DNA of 64,000 nucleotides from Chaenocephalus aceratus (lineage: Eukaryota > Chordata > Actinopteri > Perciformes > Channichthyidae), in NCBI GenBank assembly GCA_023974075.1, contig CM043798.1, forward strand, positions 20,524,941 to 20,588,940, read 5' to 3'. Position numbers and translations under genes: made by a program. Of this stretch, positions 1 through 10,036 are shown in pieces (within the stretch, counting starts at the first letter, position 1; each line of letters begins with the position of its first letter). The notes under the pieces are model-generated. The model worked only from the letters and a program-made list of their open reading frames with translations, made no database searches and was not told the origin of the DNA.

Positions 1-283
1 AAAGAAGCCAGTTGAGGTGGTTCGGGCACCTAGTTAGGATGCCACCTGGGCGCCTCCCTAGGGAGGTGTTCCAGGCACGTCCAGCTGGGAAGAGACCAAG
101 GGGTAGACCTAGGACCAGGTGGAGGGAGTATATCTCTTCGCTGGCCTGGGAGCGCCTTGGGATCCCCCAGTCAGAGCTGGTTGATGTCGCCAGGGAAAAT
201 AAAGTTTGGGGCTCTCTGCTGGAACTGCTACCCCCGCGACCCGACCACGGATAAGCGGGAGAAGATGGATGGATGGATGGATG
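1..283 (+). mobile_element. Rex3-type (RTE) retrotransposon, 3' end
   Basis: This is the last part of a non-LTR retrotransposon that enters from the left edge of the window. It carries the C-terminal coding tail described in the next entry and ends in a GATG tandem tail at 264-283, the 3' end typical of fish Rex3 elements. The same tail and coding end occur on the minus strand at 21334-21700, which supports a shared family. The 5' part lies outside the window, so its length and any target duplication cannot be judged. Confidence 0.85.
3..254 (+). pseudogene. Rex3-type ORF2 C-terminal tail (fragment)
   Basis: The open frame encodes the conserved C-terminal tail that follows reverse transcriptase in fish RTE/Rex3 elements. 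Visible landmarks are RWFGHLVRMPPGRLP, an arginine-rich KRPRGRPRTRWR stretch and LAWERLGIPQSEL, ending LLPPRPDHG before a TAA. Full RTE proteins have an apurinic endonuclease and a reverse transcriptase upstream; both are beyond the window edge. The frame is intact to its stop, so this could be the end of a fairly young copy, but nothing here shows it is expressed. The minus-strand copy at 21366-21696 encodes nearly the same residues. Confidence 0.8.
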
Positions 284-587
284 TTCGCGAGTTGAAATGA
301 ATGCACTAAATGTAATCCACGTGAGTTTACAACAACAAAAATAATCGCTTTGTTTTTATATCACATCCGACCGGAGGAAAATGCAGCGGCTCTCACTACC
401 GATCATCCTAATCCCACGGGCAAACAATAATATGTGCAGTGTTATTAGTTTACTGTATTATTAGTGTCTAATATTACTGGGGATTTCGGAATGGTACTGG
501 ATTTTGATTTATTGTATCGGCTTCATATCGCAATATATTCCCGAAGTCTGAAATGCAAAAATGTCCCACATTAGGGCAATTCACCCT
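284..587. other. Non-coding stretch, nothing recognised
   Basis: AT-rich sequence without a convincing reading frame or known element end. It lies between the Rex3 tail and the first copy of a duplicated segment. Confidence 0.5.
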
Positions 588-690
588 ACATTTAATCATT
601 CAAACAAAATCATATTTCGTTTCTTTTTAACGAAATAAATGTGGTTTAATCCACATAATTTTCTGTGTTAATTGTTTACTGTAGTATTGT
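588..690 (+). repeat. Direct repeat, first copy (about 103 bp)
   Basis: This segment, starting ACATTTAATCATTCAAAC and ending ACTGTAGTATTGT, recurs at 930-1038 with a few substitutions and a short insertion. The 240 bp between the copies are not repeated. Confidence 0.75.
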
Positions 691-903
691 GCACATTACT
701 TTTCGCTGCTTGTTGCACCTGGTTAGAAGCTAAACTGCATTTCGTTGTTCAATAACAATAAAGTTGAATCAAATCTTGAGCAGGAACAAATGTATTTAGG
801 CTACTTAGTACATATCTGACATAAACGATTAAACACATTTGTGCATTCTTTAAACTGAATCAAGCCGAGTCCGGAGGTGGCGGCACATTAAAGTGTGCAC
901 CTG

Positions 904-1059
904 ATTGTTTAACTTGAAGGTGCCTGATGACATTTAATCATTCAAACAAAATCATATTTCGTTTATTTTTAACTAAATAAATGTGGTTTAATCCACATAA
1001 TTTAGGCCTACTGTGTTAATTGTTTACTGTAGTATTGTTTAACTTGAAGGTGCCTGATG
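904..1059 (+). repeat. Direct repeat, second copy, bracketed by a 26-bp duplication
   Basis: The second copy of the upstream repeat occupies 930-1038. It is bracketed by a 26-bp exact repeat (904-929 and 1034-1059) containing TTAACTTGAAGGTGCC. The arrangement fits a local tandem duplication with a 130-bp period. The hAT element at 1060 begins directly at the end of the second 26-mer. Confidence 0.7.
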
Positions 1060-1642
1060 CAGAGTCCTGCACGGGTCTGATTTTCAAGACCCGCTCCCGC
1101 CCCACGACGTGCAATACCGAACTGCACATATTGCCAATTAGTTCCGCAACCCGACCCGTCGGCACAAGATCCGCAACCCGACCCGAACCCGCATAGCCTA
1201 GCCTATATATGAGTAGTGAAAACGTGCAATTATTAACACATGCAGTTGCATATTTGTCTCGAAAAGCGTGGGATATTGGTTATTTTCTCCATCTAGGACG
1301 ACACCAAAAGCCTCCCAGACGTTGGATTTCGCTTTTGAGGAAGTGTTATTGAAAATGCTGTATTCTCCACTAGAGAGCTTCACCTCAGCCATTTCGAATG
1401 TGGCGCGCACAGCAGCAGATTGATGCGCTGCAGAGGTTATGATGCACGGTCCTGCGGGGGAGAAGTCTGAGGATTTAAACATTAAACTAAATTATTATTA
1501 TTTTAATATATTTATTATGCAATACCCGCGACCCGACCACTCATCATCTTTGTTTTACCCAGAACCGAACCCGGAAAAAAGCATTTGAAAAAATACCACC
1601 CGCGAATCACCTTTTTTGCGGGTCACCCGATGCAGGACTCTG
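1060..1642. mobile_element. Non-autonomous hAT transposon (583 bp)
   Basis: The ends are inverted repeats: the left begins CAGAGTCCTGCACGGGT and the right, read inward, begins CAGAGTCCTGCATCGGGT. An exact 8-bp target duplication GCCTGATG flanks it (1052-1059 and 1643-1650). CAG-type ends with 8-bp duplications are diagnostic of hAT. The interior is rich in ACCCGACCCG motifs and keeps a minus-strand remnant (within 1198-1482) with KSNVWEAFG, which resembles the start of a BED zinc finger of hAT transposases. No complete transposase remains, so it would need one supplied in trans. Confidence 0.9.
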
Positions 1643-1650
1643 GCCTGATG

Positions 1651-2588
1651 TGAACATTTCCAGAAGAACTCTAGCTTGAATGGCCTTTTGTATACAGTAG
1701 GCCTACAGTATAGCCCAACCATGTACACCTTCCTTTTTTCCCGTCCAAAGTTTGAATTGGATAAAGGTAATGGTTATCGATGGTGCTTTTATAGCCTATT
1801 GTATAATAACTGTGTGATTTATATTGCTTTTCAAATGCATATATGGCCACCCATTTACACGGCTCTTCCCGTCAAAAATATGAATAGAATTTTAACACCT
1901 GGCTTTCAACTGTCTGTACTGACCATTCTGTTCATTTTATTGACAATTTTAACTTTTTCTGGGACCGCAGACATCTTTTCAAGGCAAATGGAGTTTGCCT
2001 GAACAAGTCAGGATTGAAATTGTTTATCTCTAACATATTCAACTGCCTGCGTCATCAATCTGTTCCCTCTGCCAAGGACAAGCGGCAAGAGGAATCAAAA
2101 CAGGAGAAAGACACAACACATCGCTCAGAAAACCCTGAAGAATTATCACTGCACCCGCCTGAGGAATGTTCTGATTATGGGAGACATATGAGACACACGG
2201 AGGAGTCTCCACCGCCCGTAACCCCCCCCCCCCCCCCCCCCCCCCCCTGTCAACGCCTTTGAGGATACTCCGTTCACCCTTTCACCCTCGCCCACCATCC
2301 TGGAGATCGTTGAATACATGAAGGAGATACAGAGGGCTGGCACCGATTCCTTCCTGGATTTCAAAGACCAAACTAAGGCGATACGCAGGGCTGGCAGCAT
2401 GTCCTTTACCCCCGCTCCTCAACGACGCCCATCAAAATCACCGCAGAGACGCGCACCATCACCCCCGTCTTCATCACCGCGCCTACGTCAACCACCCCCC
2501 TGGCAGCATGTCCTTTACCCCCGCACCATCTCCCCCGTCTCCTGATAAGGATGTGTGTGTACAAAACGCAACAAACTCTTACTGATAT
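1651..2588 (+). other. Non-coding or 5' leader of the L2 element; poly-C tract
   Basis: This stretch precedes the recognisable L2 coding region. It has a C homopolymer (about 2222-2247) and short proline-rich frames around 2014-2545, one containing ILEIVEYMKEIQRAG. These could be the L2 leader or an ORF1-like region, but I do not recognise a family. A 21-bp motif at 1724-1744 (ACACCTTCCTTTTTTCCCGT plus C) recurs inverted at 8932-8952, on the other side of the LINE complex. Confidence 0.35.
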
Positions 2589-3234
2589 GTGATGGGTCCA
2601 GGCTCAAGGGCGTATGGCACTCTCAACTCTTTCCAGGACATGCCGGGGCCCTGCCTGCCTATAGCTTTGCCGATATCTGTGTTGATAGGTAATAGATTAA
2701 GAGCGGTGAATCATCTTAGATACAGGAAGCGCTCAAACGTTTGTGTGAGTTTATCTAATTTAGCAGTGATTCCATGTCAGCCACAGCTTGTTACAAAAAA
2801 CCTGACTTATAGTATGTTTAACAAACTTAAACTAGCTTTATTAAATGTCAGGTCTTTGGCAGGAAAAACATTTTTAATCAATGATTTTATCACTGAGCAC
2901 AATCTCGATTTTATGTTTTTAACAGAAACTTGGATTGAACAAAATAACAGTGCAGCTGTTCTTATCGAATCAACCCCTCCCAACTTTAGTTTTATGAGTC
3001 AGGAAATAATGCATAAGAAAGGGGGTGGAGTTGCTATTCTGTTCAATGATTCCCTTCAATGCAGGAAGACATCGTATGGAAACTTTGATTCTTTTTAATA
3101 TGTGGCCCTTCAGCTGAAATGCTCCTCTCGAGCTCTGTTCCTAAATATCTACAGACCACCCAAATACTGTGCAAGCTTTTTTGATGACTTTACTGAACTG
3201 CTGCCTATAGTGTGTATTGACTTTGACCGTCTAG
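2589..3234 (+). pseudogene. L2-type LINE ORF2, endonuclease N-terminal half (broken)
   Basis: The frame encodes the start of an apurinic-type endonuclease of an L2/CR1-group LINE. Visible motifs are LALLNVRSLAGK, LDFMFLTETWI (with the catalytic-type LTET) and KGGGVAILF. A TAA at 3096-3098 interrupts it between FDSF and YVALQL, where relatives would carry a glutamate. The same frame continues with LFLNIYRPPK up to 3234, where an opposite-strand L2 copy interrupts it. The protein resumes at 5501 with IVGDFNIHVDNPQ. It cannot be functional because of the stop and the 2.3-kb insertion. The clade call rests on motif memory; CR1 or Rex1 are alternatives. Confidence 0.8.
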
Positions 3235-5494
3235 GCAAGGCAAGGCAAGGCAAGTTTATTTATATAGCACTTTTCAACACAAGACAATTCAAAGTGCTTT
3301 ACAAAAAACGAAAGACATTAAGAAAATGGCATTTAAAATCAGTCCTTAAAAATAAAAGCTTATAAAATAAACATAAAAAGAAAAAATACATGGATAAAAG
3401 TTAAAAAAGAAGCGGCAAAAAGAAAAGTATTCAGCCTGGATTTAAAAGTAGTAAGAGTTGCAGCGGACCTGCAGGTTTCTGGGAGTTTGTTCCAGATATT
3501 TGGAGCATAATAACTGAACGCTGCTTTACCATGTTTAGTTCTGACTCTGGGGACAGAAAGCTGACCAGTCCCTGTAGACCTGAGAGATCTGGATGCTTCA
3601 TAATTTAGCAGGAGGTCAGAAATGTATTTTGGGCCTAAACCATTCAGTGCTTTATAAACCAGCAGCAGTATTTTTGAAATATATTCTTTGACACACAGGA
3701 AGCCAGTGTAAAGACTTCAGAACAGGAGTGATGTGATCCACTTTCTTAGTGTTAGTGAGGACTCGAGCAGCAGCGTTCTGAATCAGCTGCCGCTTTATAA
3801 TCGATTTTTTAGTGAGACCTCTGAAAACAACATTGCAGTAGTCCAGTCTACTGAAGATAAAAGCATGGACAAGTTTTTCCAAATTCTGCTCTGACATTAG
3901 TCTTTTAATCCTAGATATGTTCTTTAGCTGATAGTAGGCTGATTTAGTAACTGTTTTAATGTGACTGTTGAAACTCAGGTCAGAGTCCATGACTACACCT
4001 AGATTTCTGGCTTTATCTGTTGTTTTGAACATTGCAGGCTGAAGCTCAGCGCTAACTTTTATACGTTCTGCCTTGGCTCCAAAAACCATTACCTCAGTTT
4101 TATCTTTGTTTAATTGGAGAAAGTTCTGACACATCCAGTCATTGATTTGTTCAATGCACTTACTCAGTGTTTGAATTGGAGCATAGTCTCCTGGTGAAAT
4201 TGTTATGTAAATGTGTGTGTCATCCGCATAGCTATGGTAACTTATTTTGTTGTTTTTCATTATCTGAGCCAGTGGTAGCATGTCGAGGTTAAAGAGAAGA
4301 GGCCCCAAGATGGAGCCTTGAGGTACCCCACATGTCATATTTGTCAACTCAGATGTGTATTTACCTATAGAAACAAAGTTGTTTCTGTCCTTTAAGTAGG
4401 ATTCAAACCAATTTAGAACTGTTTCCGAGAGTCCCACCCAGTTTTCCAGTCGGTCTAGTAATATGCTGTGGTCAACAGTGTCAAACACAGCACTGAGATC
4501 TAATAATACTAACACTGAAGTTCTGCCACTGTCTGTGTTTAAGTGGATGTCATTAAAGACCTTTACAAGAGCAGTCTCAGTGCTGTGGTTTGGACGAAAG
4601 CCTGACTGGAACACATCAAAACAGTCATTTAAATGCAAGACATTTCTCAACTGTTGAAAAACAACTTTTTCAATGATTTTACCTAGAAATGGGAGGTTTG
4701 ATATGGGCCTGTAATTGTTCATTACTGAAGCATCTAGATTATTCTTTTTTAAGAGCGGTTTAATGACTGCAGTTTTCAGGGCCTGTGGAAAAATACCTGA
4801 GTGAAGAGATTTGTTTACTATATGAAGTAGATCTGAGGCCATGCAAGGCAAAACATCTTTGAAAAATCCTGTTGGAATAATATCAAGGCAGCAGGAGGAG
4901 GACTTCAGAAGTTGTATAATGTCCTCTAGGTTTTTATCATTAATCTGATGGAATTGTGTCATGGTGTTTGACTTGATGTTAAGTGGACCCAGAGACAACA
5001 CATTTGCTGTTCCTGATGCAGAGGCACTGACTGCTTGTCTGATTTTCTGAATTTTGTCAGTGAAAAAGGAGGCAAAATCATTGCACGCCCTGGTGGATAG
5101 AAATTCAGAGGCTACTGACACTGGGGGGTTAGTTAGTCTGTCGACGGTAGCAAACAGGGCACGTGCGTTGTTTTTGTTTTTGGTAATGATGTCAGAGAAG
5201 AACGATTGTCGTGCATTTTTCAATTCCAAATTATAAAGGCCAAATCTCTCTTAATAGATTTCAAAGTGAACCTGGAGATTTGTTTTTCGATACCTGCGTT
5301 CCGCTTTTCGACAGTCTCTTTTTTCTGTTTTCACGGTCATGGCCTTTCTCCATGGAGATATTTTCTTGCCAGACACTTCCTTTATCTTAGTTGGAGCAAT
5401 GGCATCTATAACATTTTTTATTTTTGAATTAAAATGATCTACTAGCTCATTTACTGAGATGTTAGCAGGTGCAAGTGTGGAAGAAAATTCTTCT
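3235..5494 (-). mobile_element. L2-type LINE inserted antisense into another L2
   Basis: Read on the minus strand, this 2.26-kb segment is a 5'-truncated L2-type LINE ending in ATATAAATAAACTTGCC with a TTGCC-repeat tail at its left genomic edge. It splits the plus-strand L2 reading frame. A 6-bp repeat GTCTAG (3229-3234 and 5495-5500) flanks it, which fits a short target duplication. The two copies are closely similar, so the region is a large inverted repeat (3235-5494 against parts of 5800-8602). Confidence 0.85.
3652..5229 (-). pseudogene. L2-type LINE reverse transcriptase, long open frame (525 codons)
   Basis: This is the best-preserved reverse transcriptase of the window. It reads NYRPISNLPFLGKIIEKVV (fingers), LDLSAVFDTVDHSILLDRL (motif A with its aspartate), GVPQGSILGPLLF (motif B), YADDTHIY (the catalytic YADD) and then the thumb with RNLGVVMDSDLSFNSHIK and SRLDYCN. 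The frame is open across all catalytic motifs. It shifts near LPVCQRIYF at the end, and the endonuclease half is missing by 5' truncation. A 5'-truncated copy cannot move by itself, so I call it a pseudogene despite the open frame. Confidence 0.85.
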
Positions 5495-5500
5495 GTCTAG

Positions 5501-6624
5501 TCATTGTTGGTGATTTTAACATCCATGTTGACAACCCCCAGGACAGAGGGGCAAAATAACTGTTTTGTGTTCTTGATAGCTATGGACTGACTCAGCATGT
5601 GACGGAGCCCACGCACAATAAGGGGCACACTCTGGACTTAATTATCTCAAAGGGTCTGAATATCTCTAAGGTTGTGGTGACTGATGTTGGACTCTCTGAT
5701 CATTCCTGTGTTTTCTTTGAGAGCTCTATTTCTGTTCACAAAAATGTTCAAAAAGAGGTAACCACAAAGCGATATTTAACTGAAAATACTAGGGAAATGT
5801 TTACTCAGAATTTTTCTTCCACACTTGCCCCTGCTAACATCTCAGTAAATGAGCTAGTAGATCATTTTAATTCAAAAGTTAAAAATGTTATAGATGCCAT
5901 TGCTCCAACTAAGGTAAAGGAAGTGACTGGGAAGAAAATATCTATATGGAGAAAGGCCATGACCGTGAAAACAGAAAAAAGAGAATGTCGAAAAGCTGAA
6001 CGCAGGTGGCGAAAAACAAATCTCCAGGTTCACTTTGAAATCTATAAAGAGAGACTTGGCCTTTATAATTTGGAATTGAAAAACGCAGGACAATCGTTCT
6101 TCTCTGACATCATTACCAAAAACAACGCACGTGCCTTGTTTGCTACCGTCGACAGACTAACTAACCCCCCAGTGTCAGTAGCCTCTGAATTTCTATCCAC
6201 TAGGGCGTGCAATGATTTTGCCTCCTTTTTCACTGACAAAATTCAGAAAATCAGACAAGCAGTCAGTGCCTCTGTATCAGGAACAGCAAATGTGTTGTCT
6301 CTGTGTCCACCTAATAACAATTCAAGCACCATGACACAATTCCATCAGATTAATGATAAAAACCTAGAGGACATTATACAACTTCTGAAATCCTGCTCCT
6401 GCTACCTTGATATTATTCCAACAGGATTTTTCAAAGATGTTTTGCCTTGCATGGCCTCAGATATACTTCATATAGTAAACAAATCTCTTCACTCAGGAAT
6501 TTTTCCACAGGCCCTGAAAACTGCAGTCATTAAACCGCTCTTAAAAAAGAATAATCTAGATGCTTCAGTAATGAACAATTACAGGCCCATATCAAACCTC
6601 CCATTTCTAGGTAAGATCATTTAA
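5501..6624 (+). pseudogene. L2-type LINE ORF2, endonuclease C-terminal part and start of RT (broken)
   Basis: This continues the plus-strand LINE interrupted at 3234. It begins with IVGDFNIHVDNPQDRGAK, the GDFN motif of apurinic-type endonucleases, has a stop near 5557, and continues with THNKGHTLDLIIS and the histidine motif LSDHSCVFF. It runs through a linker into the reverse transcriptase start NYRPISNLPFLGKII. A TAA at 6622-6624 replaces the glutamate seen in the antisense copy (GKIIEKVVF). Together with the stop at 3096 this shows a dead element. Confidence 0.8.
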
Positions 6625-6627
6625 AAA

Positions 6628-7637
6628 GTGGTTTTTCAACAGTTGAGTAATTTCTTGCATTTAAATAACTGTTTCGATGTGTTCCAGTCAGGCTTTCGTC
6701 CAAACCACAGCACCGAGACTGCTCTTGTAAAGGTCTTTAATGACATCCACTTAAACACAGACAGTGGCAGAACTTCAGTGTTAGTATTATTAGATCTCAG
6801 TGCTGCGTTTGACACTGTTGACCACAGCATATTACTAGACCGACTGGAAAAATGGGTGGGACTTTCGGAAACAGTTCTAAATTGGTTTGAATCCTACCTG
6901 AAGGACAGAAACAACTTTGTTTCTAGGTACATACACATCTGAGTTGACAAATATGACATGTGGGGTTCCTCAAGGCTCCATCTTGGGGCCTCTTCTCTTT
7001 AACATCTACATGCTACCACTGGCTCAGATAATGAAAAACAACAAAATAAGTTACCATAGCTATGCAGATGACACACACATCTACATCTACTAAATCAGCC
7101 TACTATCACCTAAAGAATATATCTAGGATTAAAAGACTAATGTCACAGCAGGATTTGGAAAAACTTGTCCATGCTTTTATCTTCAGTAGATTTGACTACT
7201 GCAATGGTTTCTTCACAGGTCTCACTAAAATATCTATTAGGAAGCTGCAGCTGATTCAGAACGCCACTGCTCGAGTCCTCACTAACACTAAGAAAGTGGA
7301 TCACATGACTCCTGTTCTGAAGTCTTTATACTGGCTTCCTGTGTGTCAAAGAATATATTTCAAAATACTGCTGCTGGTTTATAAAGCACTGAATGGTTTA
7401 GGCCCAAATTACATTTATGACCTCCTGCTAAATTATGAACCATCCAGATCTCTCAGGTCTTCAGGGACTGGTCAGCTTTCTGTCCCCAGAGTCAGAACTA
7501 AACATGGTAAAGCAGCATTCAGTTATTATGCTGCAAATATCTGGAACAAACTCCCAGAAACCTGCAGGTCCGCTGCAACTCTGACTACTTTTAAATCCAG
7601 GCTGAAGACTTTTCTTGTTGTCGCTGCTTTTAATTGA
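6628..7637 (+). pseudogene. L2-type LINE reverse transcriptase C-terminal half (frameshifted, internally deleted)
   Basis: The frame restarts after the stop with VVFQQLSNFLHLNNCFDVF and carries LDLSAAFDTVDHS (motif A). It is lost near 6930, where a frameshift precedes the motif-B region (about 6958-7010). Motif C (YADD) is present at about 7060-7080. Directly after THIYI about 280 bp are missing relative to the antisense copy, joining the palm to KSAYYHLKNISRIKRL of the thumb. The last part ends FKSRLKTFLVVAAFN and a TGA. The deletion removes the region between palm and thumb, so no active enzyme is possible. Confidence 0.8.
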
Positions 7638-7709
7638 ACTATTCATATCTTAGACTGCACTGTAACTTTTATCCATGTATTTTTTCTTTTAATGTTTTAA
7701 ATTTAAACT
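7638..7709 (+). mobile_element. L2 3' untranslated start, interrupted
   Basis: The 3' untranslated sequence follows the L2 stop (CTATTCATATCTTAGACTGC) but stops matching the other copies near 7700, where an unrelated tandem block begins. The same 41 bp (7632-7672) recur at 8347-8388 after that block. Confidence 0.65.
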
Positions 7710-8346
7710 TAATTAATTTCTCCATGACATTTATGAGAGGGACTGCTCGAAAGTAGGATATTTGGGATATCCATCGTAGCCAGGGTTTACGATCAGTTTT
7801 TAGGTGAGTTGTACAGAGGAACAAGTTTTACAGCACAGACGGGTGAAAAATAGTGTTTTGGTAACACGGGGTGTTCAGGTAACACTTAAAGACTTTGTTA
7901 TGGAACGCAAAGCAGAGTAGGGGGCTAGTACACCCTCCTGAGGGTCCAATTGTGGATGTCATGCGAGCAAAACATGGTGAAAACCGTCTGAAAACTCCAT
8001 GACATTTATGAGAGGGACTGCTCGAAAGTAGGATATTTGGGATATCCATCGTAGCCAGGGTTTACGATCAGTTTTTGGGTGATTTGTATTGAGGAACAAG
8101 TATCACATCACCGACAGGTGAAAAATAGTGTTTTGGTAACACGGGGTGTTCAGGTAACACTTAAAGACTTTGTTATGGAACGCAAAGCAGAGTAGGGGGC
8201 TAGTACATCCTCTTGAGGGTTCGATTGTGGATGTCATGCGAGCATAACATGGTGAAAACAATCAGTCGAAATTAACAATCGGGACGGAAATGTTCGGATT
8301 TCCAAAGGGAGGTTCTGTGAATAAATAAAAAATCAAGAACCGAAAT
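7710..8346 (+). repeat. 275-bp tandem block between two copies of the L2 3' region
   Basis: Two tandem copies of a 275-bp unit start near 7721 and 7996 with TCCATGACATTTATGAGAGG and share GGATATTTGGGATATCCATC and GGTAACACGGGGTGTTCAGG. The second copy ends in unique sequence and CAAGAACCGAAATAA, directly followed by L2 3' sequence. That last junction recurs at 33714. The unit may be a 5' untranslated monomer of a related retroelement, but I do not recognise it. Confidence 0.7.
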
Positions 8347-8602
8347 AATTGAACTATTCATATCTTAGACTGCACTGTAACTTTTATCTTTTAATGTTTA
8401 TTTTATTAGCTTTTCTTTTTAATGACTGATTTTAAATGCCATTTTCTTAATGTCTTTAATTTTTTTTTTTCTTTTAATGTTTCTTTTATTATCTTTTACT
8501 GTTTTTAAATGCCTTTATCTGAATGTCTTTCATTTTTGTAAAGCACCTTGAATTGCCTGGTGCTGAAAGGTGCTATATAAATAAACTTGCCTTGCCTTGC
8601 CT
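8347..8602 (+). mobile_element. L2-type LINE 3' tail
   Basis: This is a nearly complete L2 3' untranslated region. It runs from TTGAACTATTCATATC to AAGGTGCTATATAAATAAAC and a TTGCC-repeat tail ending at 8602. It matches the tail at 33721-33972 and, inverted, at 3235-3420. Confidence 0.85.
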
Positions 8603-9652
8603 AGATCACTTTACATTTCTGCAAATTAATTTTTAATCACACACATCTCCCCACGTCTCCCCGTCCCGAAAATGATAAATAAAATAAAAAGAGGAAACAA
8701 TTTTCAAGTTCAGTTTTCAACGTTTTATTTAAAATAACTGACATAACAGACACCATACTGTAGGCCTATCTGCTGCGGAAACCAGGACGAGCTATTTCGG
8801 GATCTGTTTTTCGGGGGCTCCTCAGTCTCTCATTTACCCGGCTCCTGATCTTATGCCACTGGTCAATGTTCAGATTTGGGAACCAATTGGAAACATAGGA
8901 CTCAATCTTTTTCAACCTCTTGACGGGAAAAAAGGAAGGTGTAAATGGTTGAATGATGAATAAACAGTGAGGAGGGGTACAGTATGAATACACTAGATAT
9001 ACACAGCAGCCCAGCCTGTGAGCAGTATGAACACCAATGAGCACTCAGCTCGAGATACCAGCGAGTCGAGAGAGAGAATGATATCTGCATTTTCTTTTTT
9101 CGTTTGATTAGGACACATCCTGGGGATTGTGTTTACAAACATTGACCAGACCGTTCACCAGCCCCCACCCCCCATGTTGCCTATGCTGTCCTGTGTTGCG
9201 AACTCTTTGTTTAAAACGAATTGGCCATCGGAATGTGTGGAGGAATTCTCCCAAGGGTCACATTCCACAGCTCTCCCCCCCCCCCCCCCCCCCCCCCACT
9301 CCTGTGATCTCCCATCCCCCAGTCTGTAGGTTTGTGTTTGCATATTTCTATACCGTAATTCATACTGGTCCTCTCACGCACATACATTCTCCTTACAGTA
9401 AACATACATAGGCTATATGAGTCCGTGTATCTACGGACCATTTGTTTTTCTTTATTAAAAAAGTAAACAGAAGAGCATCTGAGAGGCGTTTTTGCCCTTT
9501 TGCTTTTTACCTTACTAAATGGTCTAATGGTCAGTGGAGCGAGGAGGGAGGCCCGCGAAACTCGCGGAAGTGATTTCAAAACAAAAAGCACTCGTTTGCT
9601 TGGAACAAAGAAAACGGCCAAGACACACATTGAGTCCAGAAAATGAATGTTA
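8603..9652. other. Non-coding stretch with a possible minus-strand terminal exon and poly-C tract
   Basis: No mobile element end was recognised. On the minus strand, 8918-8766 could be a terminal exon: a pyrimidine-rich stretch ending CAAG, an open frame containing NWFPNLNIDQWHKIRSRV, a TAG stop and an AATAAA (8724-8729) about 37 nt later. No homology was recognised, so this is a weak candidate. A C homopolymer lies at about 9277-9297. Confidence 0.3.
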
Positions 9653-9722
9653 TTAAGGGCTGTAAATATAATAAGCCTGTGTCTAAAATTGACAACAGGC
9701 TTATTATATTTACAGCCCTTAA
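9653..9722. repeat. Perfect 28-bp hairpin with TTAA ends
   Basis: Arms 9653-9680 (TTAAGGGCTGTAAATATAAT...) and 9695-9722 are exact reverse complements around a 14-nt spacer. Three more pairs (GTC with GAC) extend the stem past a one-base bulge. The outer four bases are TTAA on both sides, the duplication made by piggyBac and Kolobok transposases, so it may be a minimal TTAA transposon derivative. A small fold-back RNA source is an alternative. Confidence 0.8.
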
Positions 9723-9785
9723 GATACACTTTTGTGTTTAACAGCTGACCACCATGACATACTTTGTTTTAGTAGATTTCACATG

Positions 9786-10036
9786 AGAGCAACATGTATA
9801 AATATGAGCATTAAATTATATGAATATGAGAACAAAATGCATGAATGTGTGAGTGACAATATATGAATGTGTGCATTGAAATATGATAATATGAGAGCAA
9901 AATGTATGAATGTGTGAGTGTAAATATATACGTGTGTGAGAGTGAAAATGTATGTATGTAAAAGGAGAATATATGTGTGTAAGAGTGAAAATGTATGTAT
10001 GTAAAAGGAGAATATATGTATGTAAGAGTGAAAATA
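9786..10036. repeat. Degenerate minisatellite
   Basis: Irregular repeats of about 22-44 bp built from TATGAATGTGTGAGTG and GAAAATGTATGTATGTAA. The best-conserved unit, containing GTAAAAGGAGAATATATG, occurs twice at about 9958-10030. The long open frames across it are by-products of the repeats. Confidence 0.7.

Noticed and set aside
1676..2002. Possible 108-codon membrane protein
   Set aside because: It has hydrophobic stretches but no recognised relative, and AT-rich sequence gives such frames by chance.
9653..9722. Bacterial-type terminator
   Set aside because: The stem is AT-rich with no T tract, and the genome is eukaryotic.
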